Part shown: positions 35,395-40,003 of the stretch, in pieces
Numbering within the stretch: position 1 is the stretch's first letter
How the letters are laid out: every line of letters begins with the position of its first letter
From: JBDTSW01 sp051004675
GTDB lineage: Bacteria > Actinomycetota > Thermoleophilia > Solirubrobacterales > 70-9
NCBI GenBank assembly: GCA_051004675.1
Contig: JBPCKC010000068.1
Location: 1-40,003 of the forward strand
Reading direction: 5' to 3'
Length of the DNA: 40,003 bases
Position numbers and translations under genes: made by a program
Notes under the pieces: generated by a model
What the model was told of the DNA's origin: nothing
The model's database searches: none
The model's input: only the letters and a program-made list of their open reading frames with translations

Positions 35395-36900
35395 ATGCCT
35401 ACCCCCCTTGAGCAGGTCCGAGAGCGCTTCGCCACCCTCAGCGACCTCGGCCGGGCCGGGGCGCTGCTGGCCTGGGACGAGCGCACGAAGATGCCGAAGG
35501 CGGGCGGTGAGGCCCGAGCGGAGCAGCTTGCCACCCTGGCGCGGCTCGGGCACGAACTGCTGATCGACGACGAGCTGGCCGCGCTCCTCGAGAGCGCCGC
35601 CGCCGAGGTCGCGGGCCGGCCCGAGGACTCCGACGACGCCAGCCTGGTTCGCGTGGGACAGCGGATCACCGCCAAGGCCAGGCGGGTGCCGAGCGACCTG
35701 CGGGCCGAGCTGACCCGCACGGCCTCCCGTGGCGAGCAGGCGTGGGTCGAGGCGCGCGAGGCCTCCGATTTCGCCGCGTTTTTGCCCCACCTCGAGCGCA
35801 ACATCGAACTGACTCGCTCCTACATCGAGTGCTTCGCGCCCTACGAGCACCCCTACGACCCTCTGCTCGACGACTACGAGCCGGGCATGCGCACGGCCGA
35901 CCTCGAGCCGGTCCTGGCGGCGCTTCGCGACGGGCTGCGACCGCTGCTGGACCGGCTGGCCACCGCGACGGCGCCGGACGCGAGCTGCCTGCACGGCGAC
36001 TTCCCCCTCGAGGGGCAGCGCGAGCTGGGCGAGCGGGTGCTCGCCGCGCTGCCGATCCCGGCCCAGGAGCGCCGGCTGGACGAGACCGTCCACCCGTTCG
36101 CGGTGGCGATCGCGCCCACGGACCTGCGAATCACCACGCGCTACGAGCCCACCTACGTCGGGACGGCGCTGTGGGCCGTCATGCACGAGGCGGGACACGC
36201 GATGTACGAGAACGGGATCCCTGCCGAGCTGGCGCGATCGCCCCTGGGACACGGGCTGTCGCTCGGCTTTCACGAGTCGCAGAGCCGCCTGTGGGAGAAC
36301 TGGGTGGGCCGCTCGCGAGGCTATCTCGCCCACCTTCTGCCGATGTTGCGCGAGGTCCTGCCGGGAGCGTTCGAGAAGGTGTCCGCGGACGAGCTCTACC
36401 GCGCCGCCAACCGGGTCGATCCCTCGCTGATCCGGGTCGAGGCCGACGAGGCGACCTACAACCTCCACATCATCCTGCGCTTCGAGCTGGAGGTGGGCAT
36501 CTTCACCGGCGAGATCGCGCCCGCCGACCTGCCCGAGGCGTGGAACACGCGGATGCGCGAGCTCCTCGGCGTCGAGGTTCCGGACGACGCCCACGGAGTG
36601 CTCCAGGACGTCCACTGGGCCGGCGGCGCGTTCGGCTACTTCCCCACCTACTCGCTCGGCAACGTGATCGCCGGACAGCTCTGGGACCTCGCGACGGCCG
36701 AGCTGCCCGAGCTCGACGCTCAGATCGCAGCGGGCGAGCTAGCACCGCTGCGGGAGTGGCTTCGCGAACGCCTGCATCGCCACGGCGCCAAGTTCGAGCC
36801 GGCCGCGATGATCGAGCGGCTCACCGGCGGCCCGCTCGACGCCGAACCGCTGCTGCGCCAGCTCGAGGCGAGGTACGGGGCGATCTACGGCCTGGGCTGA
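35395..36900 (+). CDS. M32 family metallocarboxypeptidase (thermostable carboxypeptidase Taq type)
   Basis: This 501-residue zinc carboxypeptidase has the M32 zinc motif HEAGH at 264-268 (AVMHEAGHAMYENG), with FHESQSRLWENWVGRS supplying the third ligand (Glu of HESQ). Other M32 signatures are LLAWDERTKMP near residue 25, YDPLLDDYEPGM at about 154-165, VHPFA, ITTRYEP, RVEADEATYNLHIILRFELE and HWAGGAFGYFPTYSLGN. It removes C-terminal residues from peptides, probably in the cytosol, as no signal peptide is seen. Length matches the family. It is divergent from the DUF1800 operon and convergent on glnA. Confidence 0.95.
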   Translation: MPTPLEQVRERFATLSDLGRAGALLAWDERTKMPKAGGEARAEQLATLARLGHELLIDDELAALLESAAAEVAGRPEDSDDASLVRVGQRITAKARRVPSDLRAELTRTASRGEQAWVEAREASDFAAFLPHLERNIELTRSYIECFAPYEHPYDPLLDDYEPGMRTADLEPVLAALRDGLRPLLDRLATATAPDASCLHGDFPLEGQRELGERVLAALPIPAQERRLDETVHPFAVAIAPTDLRITTRYEPTYVGTALWAVMHEAGHAMYENGIPAELARSPLGHGLSLGFHESQSRLWENWVGRSRGYLAHLLPMLREVLPGAFEKVSADELYRAANRVDPSLIRVEADEATYNLHIILRFELEVGIFTGEIAPADLPEAWNTRMRELLGVEVPDDAHGVLQDVHWAGGAFGYFPTYSLGNVIAGQLWDLATAELPELDAQIAAGELAPLREWLRERLHRHGAKFEPAAMIERLTGGPLDAEPLLRQLEARYGAIYGLG

Positions 36901-36904
36901 GCCG

Positions 36905-36934
36905 CTTCGCGCGACGGCCCGGTGCGCTGCGAAG
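36905..36934. terminator. Weak stem-loop between the convergent M32 peptidase and glnA genes
   Basis: CTTCGC and GCGAAG can pair across an 18-nt loop, starting 5 nt after the M32 stop. The stem is short, so this is tentative. Confidence 0.25.
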
Positions 36935-36969
36935 GATCGGCACGCCTTAGCCGAGGTCGGCGCCCGGCC

Positions 36970-38319
36970 TCAGAGCACCGGCAGGAAACGCTCGATCTCC
37001 CAGGGCGTGACCTGCACGCGGTAGTCCTCCCACTCCTGGCGCTTGACCTCGATGAAGCGCCGGAACGTGTGCTCGCCCAGCGCGCGCAGGACCAGCTCGG
37101 ACTCGGCCGCCAGCTCGATTGCCTCCCCGAGGGTCTCCGGAAGCTGGTCGATTCCCCGCTGCTGGCGCTCCTCGGGGGTGAGGTGGTAGAGGTTCTGCTC
37201 CATGGGCTCGGGCAGCTCGTAGCCCTTCTCGATCCCCTCGAGCCCCGCGTGGAGCATTCCGGCGAAGCACAGGTAGGGGTTGCAGGCGGGATCGGGGCAG
37301 CGCAGCTCGGCGCGGGTCGCGCCCTCCTTGCCCGGGTGGTAGAGCGGAACCCGGATCAGCGCCGAGCGGTTGCGTCGCGACCAGGCCAGGTAGACCGGGG
37401 CCTCGTAGCCGGGCACGAGCCGCTTGTAGGAGTTCACCCACTGCGCGAAGAGCGGGGAGATCTCGCGGGCGTGCTTGAGCTGCCCCGCGATGAACGCCTT
37501 GGCCGTCGCCGAGAGGAAGTACTGGTCGTCGGCGTCGTAGAACGCGTTCTTGCCGTCCTTCGAGAGCGACTGATGGACGTGCATGCCGGAGCCGTTCTCG
37601 CCGAAGAGCGGCTTTGGCATGAACGTGGCGTGCCAGCCGTGCTTCATCGCGTACTCCTTGACGACGATCCGGTAGGTCATGCAGTCGTCGGACATCGCGA
37701 GCGCGTCCTTGTAGCGCATGTCCACCTCGTGCTGGGAGGGCCCGACCTCGTGGTGGGCGTACTCCACGTGGATGCCGAGCTGCTCGAGCGCGAGGATCGT
37801 TTCGCGGCGGACGTCGGAACCGGCGTCGAGCGTCGTGAGGTCGAAGTAGCCGCCCTCGTCGAGCGTCTCCGGGGTTCCGCCCTCGGGACGAGCGCTCTTG
37901 AAGTAGAAGTACTCGAGCTCGGGGCCGATGTTGTAGGCGTCGAAGCCCATGTCGGCCGCCCGCTGGACCGCGCGCCGCAGAATCCAGCGCGGATCGCCCT
38001 CATACGGGTCGCCGCCAGGGGTCTTGACGTCGCAGAACATGCGCCCGGTCGCGTTCTCCTCGGCGCGCCACGGCAGCACCGCGAAGGTCGTGGGATCGGG
38101 CATGGCGATCATGTCCGACTCCTCGATGGGATTGAAGCCGGTGATCGAGGAGCCGTCGAAGCCCATCCCGCCCTCGAAGGCGTCCTCCAGCTCGGTGCGG
38201 TTGATCGAGAAGCTCTTGAGCTGACCGACGACGTCGGTGAACCAGAGGCGGATGAAACGAACGTCGTTGTCCTTGACGAGCTTGAGGACGTCGGAGGCGT
38301 CCTTGGGTTGGTCTGCCAT
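36970..38319 (-). CDS. glnA: Glutamine synthetase, type I (alpha-like)
   Basis: This 449-residue enzyme converts glutamate, ammonia and ATP to glutamine. DNDVRFIRLWFTDVVGQLKS and FEGGMGFDGSSITGF open the beta-grasp domain. IGPELEYFYFK, HHEVGPSQHEVDMRY, KPLFGENGSGMHVHQS and RLVPGYEAP with RNRSALIRVP are the metal-, ammonium- and ATP-site motifs. Length and the end NLYHLTPEER..ALGEHTF..VTPWEIERFL follow the Bacillus-type GSI-alpha pattern, which is controlled by feedback rather than adenylylation. A Tyr sits where adenylylation occurs in GSI-beta, but its surroundings differ. The ATG at 38319 has TAGAGT 6 nt upstream. Confidence 0.95.
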   Translation of the reverse strand: MADQPKDASDVLKLVKDNDVRFIRLWFTDVVGQLKSFSINRTELEDAFEGGMGFDGSSITGFNPIEESDMIAMPDPTTFAVLPWRAEENATGRMFCDVKTPGGDPYEGDPRWILRRAVQRAADMGFDAYNIGPELEYFYFKSARPEGGTPETLDEGGYFDLTTLDAGSDVRRETILALEQLGIHVEYAHHEVGPSQHEVDMRYKDALAMSDDCMTYRIVVKEYAMKHGWHATFMPKPLFGENGSGMHVHQSLSKDGKNAFYDADDQYFLSATAKAFIAGQLKHAREISPLFAQWVNSYKRLVPGYEAPVYLAWSRRNRSALIRVPLYHPGKEGATRAELRCPDPACNPYLCFAGMLHAGLEGIEKGYELPEPMEQNLYHLTPEERQQRGIDQLPETLGEAIELAAESELVLRALGEHTFRRFIEVKRQEWEDYRVQVTPWEIERFLPVL

Positions 38320-38325
38320 GCGGCC

Positions 38326-38331
38326 ACTCTA
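38326..38331 (-). promoter_or_regulatory. Putative -10 hexamer (TAGAGT) for glnA, leaderless
   Basis: TAGAGT is followed by GGCCGC and then the ATG at 38319 (6-nt gap). No Shine-Dalgarno sequence is present for this highly conserved gene. Confidence 0.45.
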
Positions 38332-38417
38332 CCGGCGCCGCGCGCGCCCGCACGCGACTAATCCGACCTTCGGCGACCCTCGTAGGTGATGGCAGAGGGG
38401 TACGACCCTTCGGCAAA

Positions 38418-38434
38418 ACTTACGACTAGTAAGT
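38418..38434. promoter_or_regulatory. Palindromic operator-like site upstream of the AhpD-like gene
   Basis: ACTTAC, five spacer bases (GACTA) and GTAAGT form a perfect 6-bp inverted repeat in an A/T-rich patch 24 nt before the ATG at 38458. It overlaps the likely -10 region. Such TTAC-N-GTAA sites are typical of small dimeric repressors (HxlR or MarR type), though no regulator gene is in view. Confidence 0.5.
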
Positions 38435-38457
38435 ATCGATCAAAAGGCGGAGCTGGG

Positions 38458-39024
38458 ATGACGATCAAGACCGACTACAGCCGTTTTGACATCCACGACG
38501 AACTCACGGCGCCCGAGGGAAGCGTGAAGATCCTGAAGGGCATCCAGACGGCGGGGGCCGAGATCTCGAAGTTCATCGGCGTGCTGGCCGAGGCGCCGGC
38601 CGCGCTTCGTGCGTTCACACGGATGCGTCATGAGCTTCGCGAGGGTGCCCTCCCGCGCCCAACTCGCGAGCGAATCGCGCTAGCCGTGGCCGAGCGTCGC
38701 GGCGACACCTACTCGGTCGCGCAGCACGCCCGGACGGGTCGCGCTGCGGGGCTCGGGCTCGACGAGGTCTCGCGAGCGCGCGGCTTCACCTCCGCCGACG
38801 AAAAGGAGGGGGCGCTGCTCGCGTTTCTCGAGGCGCTGCTCGATTCCGATCAGCGGCCCAGCGCCCACCTGGGCGAAGAGGCACGCGAAGCCGGCTGGAG
38901 CGACGAGCAGATCCTCGAGGCTGTCGCCCACGTCGCCCTGACCGAGTTCCAGACCCTGATCGCGAACGCCGCGGCGCTCCCGCAGGACCAGATCGACCCG
39001 GCGATCCTCCCCGCCGCCGCCTAG
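38458..39024 (+). CDS. Carboxymuconolactone-decarboxylase/AhpD-like protein without CxxC
   Basis: This 188-residue all-helical protein has the CMD core AFTRMRHELREGALPRPTRERIALAVAERRGDTYSVAQHARTGRAAGL at about 59-105, then WSDEQILEAVAHVALTEFQTLIANAA. The conserved His of the QHART segment is present, but the redox CxxC of AhpD is absent (YSVAQH), so peroxidase-type disulfide chemistry is unlikely; a decarboxylase-like or unknown role remains. The ATG at 38458 has GGAG 8-11 nt upstream. The palindrome at 38418-38434 suggests induced expression. The 24-codon upstream extension was rejected because it runs through that A/T-rich operator. Confidence 0.8.
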   Translation: MTIKTDYSRFDIHDELTAPEGSVKILKGIQTAGAEISKFIGVLAEAPAALRAFTRMRHELREGALPRPTRERIALAVAERRGDTYSVAQHARTGRAAGLGLDEVSRARGFTSADEKEGALLAFLEALLDSDQRPSAHLGEEAREAGWSDEQILEAVAHVALTEFQTLIANAAALPQDQIDPAILPAAA

Positions 39025-39027
39025 CTT

Positions 39028-39681
39028 TCAGCGAATCGGCGCGGTGCGGATGCGGTCGACGCCCTCGAAGTGGAGCTTGCTCGCCAAGGCCTGCGAGAGG
39101 TCCCAATCGCGCTCGTAGCGGCGCTTGACGAACGGGCCACGGTCGATTACGCGCGTGCGGGCGAAGCGGCCTTTGTAGGCGATCACGAGCTTCGTCCCGC
39201 ACGGCAGGGTGCGATGGGCGACGCCCTTCGTGTCCCGGCGGAAGGTCTGACCGCAAGCGGTCCGGTTGCCGAAGAAGCCGGGGCCGTACCACGAGGCCGT
39301 CTGGCGGCCCATCGCATCGACCAGCTTCCTGCGCGTCTCGGTGTCGACCACCCCGGTCCGTGCGAACCCGCGCCGGTCCTGGAAGTCGCGGACCGACTCG
39401 TGTGTGGCCGCCTCGAAGCTCGGGTCGAGCGCGACGCCGTACTCCCGCGAGCGCAACAGCCAGTTGAGCGTCTCGACGTCGCTCCCGCAATCGCCGCGCT
39501 CCAGCGTGCGCTCGCCGAACGGGATTGTCCGGCACGTGGCGCCGCCGCTATCTCCTCCGCGGTCGTCGCTGTCGTCGGGACCGACGCCGCCGCTCTTGGC
39601 CGCTGCGGCGGCCGCTCCGGCGAGTGCCAGCGCAGCGAGCGCGCTCGCCAGTGCCACCCAGGTGTTGCGGACCCCATGCAT
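39028..39681 (-). CDS. Exported RlpA-like protein with peptidoglycan-binding domain
   Basis: This 217-residue protein has a signal peptide (VRNTWVALASALAALALAGAAAAAA), an acidic Gly/Asp linker to about residue 48, and a PG_binding_1 domain (57-122; LERGDCGSDVETLNWLL, DFQDRRGFARTGVVDTETRRKL). An RlpA-like double-psi beta-barrel follows (128-215; ASWYGPGFFGNRTACGQTF, LPCGTKLVI, VIDRGPF). RlpA-type domains act as lytic transglycosylases, with the Asp of DRGP as the key acid. It should act on peptidoglycan outside the membrane. An ATG start is given; a GTG two codons upstream (39687) has TACCGT 8 nt before it and may be the real start. Its upstream region has several stem-loops. Confidence 0.87.
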   Translation of the reverse strand: MHGVRNTWVALASALAALALAGAAAAAAKSGGVGPDDSDDRGGDSGGATCRTIPFGERTLERGDCGSDVETLNWLLRSREYGVALDPSFEAATHESVRDFQDRRGFARTGVVDTETRRKLVDAMGRQTASWYGPGFFGNRTACGQTFRRDTKGVAHRTLPCGTKLVIAYKGRFARTRVIDRGPFVKRRYERDWDLSQALASKLHFEGVDRIRTAPIR

Positions 39682-39774
39682 CGCCACTGGAATCGACGGT
39701 AGGGGCAAACCCCTTGCGCCTTGCAAGCGCCCACCCCCGCAACCGTCCACCCATAACCCCGGTCCCCCCGTGGA

Positions 39775-39910
39775 CTGTCCTGGATTGCATCCACAGAGTG
39801 GGTCCAGGACAGAACGGCCCAGAGCGGGGACTGCCTCGCCCTCGCGATGTTCGTCTGGGCGAGGTTCGCGTCTAGGGCGTCCTAACCCCGAGATGTGAAG
39901 ACAGCTCGGG
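39775..39910 (-). other. Cluster of three inverted repeats in the RlpA-like gene leader region
   Basis: Perfect 10-bp arms CTGTCCTGGA/TCCAGGACAG (39775-39784, 39803-39812) enclose an 18-nt loop that itself holds CCAC/GTGG. Perfect 8-bp arms CCTCGCCC/GGGCGAGG lie at 39834-39841 and 39857-39864, and 6-bp arms CCCGAG/CTCGGG at 39887-39892 and 39905-39910. The last could terminate the upstream gene. The others could form a structured 5' leader or be operators. No coding signal is seen here. Confidence 0.5.
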
Positions 39911-39911
39911 C

Positions 39912-40003
39912 TCATCTCACCGTTCCCATCTTGCGGGCCCCGAAGACTATGTCTGCCGGCACCCTGCCCTTGGTCAGGCGCCCGGTGTGGGCGCGGTCGG
40001 TGT
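39912..40003 (-). CDS. C-terminal end of an unidentified gene cut by the window edge
   Basis: The minus strand reads HTGRLTKGRVPADIVFGARKMGTVR before a TGA at 39914-39912. Codon third positions are nearly all G or C, as in real genes here, while the other two frames lack this or stop early. Thirty residues are too few to name a family. Confidence 0.5.
   Translation of the reverse strand, partial: TDRAHTGRLTKGRVPADIVFGARKMGTVR

Noticed and set aside
39681..39910. ydaO-type (c-di-AMP) riboswitch
   Set aside because: The gene context fits, but the conserved sequence blocks of that riboswitch were not found by eye on either strand.
39684..39915. ATG at 39915 that overlaps the preceding stop (ATGA) and is in frame with the RlpA-like gene
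   Set aside because: It would bury the signal peptide about 80 residues inside the protein and cross a region of inverted repeats with non-coding composition.

Overview
The window is a high-GC (roughly 70 %, judged by eye), gene-dense bacterial chromosome segment. Base composition, frequent GTG/TTG starts, many genes that look leaderless, and Streptomyces-like acyl-CoA genes point to an actinobacterium. Thermoleophilia/Solirubrobacterales is my best guess, as inference only. I found no rRNA, tRNA, CRISPR array, transposase or phage gene, and no gene-free stretch above 300 bp.

Layout. 1-1057: end of an unknown gene and an SRPBCC protein. 1157-3683 (minus): a compact acyl-CoA operon in the order acyl-CoA dehydrogenase, SCP2-like protein, MaoC hydratase, then a small protein resembling the C-terminus of ATP-dependent PEP carboxykinase. 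3732-5017: SnoaL-like, GNAT and helix-hairpin-helix proteins. 5103-8030: a Chloroflexus-type malyl-CoA/beta-methylmalyl-CoA lyase (plus) facing GTP-dependent PEP carboxykinase (minus). 8132-11905: three exported envelope-type proteins (beta-helix, NodB deacetylase, glycosidase-like with a peptidoglycan-binding tail). 11961-14319: overlapping sucC-like, sucD-like and ferredoxin-like genes. 14309-16037: a one-module VOC protein and an acyl-CoA ligase. 16057-17042: a DUF559 nuclease-like gene framed by related palindromic repeats. 17071-21337: an unknown protein, acetyl-CoA synthetase and an MFS transporter. 21334-26830: three divergent asparagine-synthetase-like paralogues in alternating orientation, followed by a ring-cleaving dioxygenase. 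27810-32186: class III aminotransferase, DCC protein, YyaL-type thioredoxin protein and SnoaL-like protein. 32190-35333 (minus): a DUF1800, DUF1501 and cupredoxin-like operon. 35395-40003: M32 carboxypeptidase, glutamine synthetase, AhpD-like protein, RlpA-like protein and the end of a further gene.

How the genes fit together. Acetyl-CoA synthetase, the dehydrogenase/hydratase pair, malyl-CoA lyase, the SucCD-like ligase and PEP carboxykinase are parts expected for acetate or C2-unit assimilation through C4/C5 acyl-CoA intermediates and on to gluconeogenesis (ethylmalonyl-CoA-pathway-like). Ccr, ethylmalonyl-CoA mutase and epimerase are not in this window, so the pathway is inferred. The main candidates for something undescribed are the three asparagine-synthetase-like paralogues without an N-terminal nucleophile, the palindrome-framed DUF559 gene, the free-standing PEPCK-tail protein, and the SucCD-like/ferredoxin operon.

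A window-wide regularity is a TANNNT hexamer placed 6-7 nt before ATG or GTG at about a dozen genes. It suggests leaderless transcripts and was used to choose several starts.
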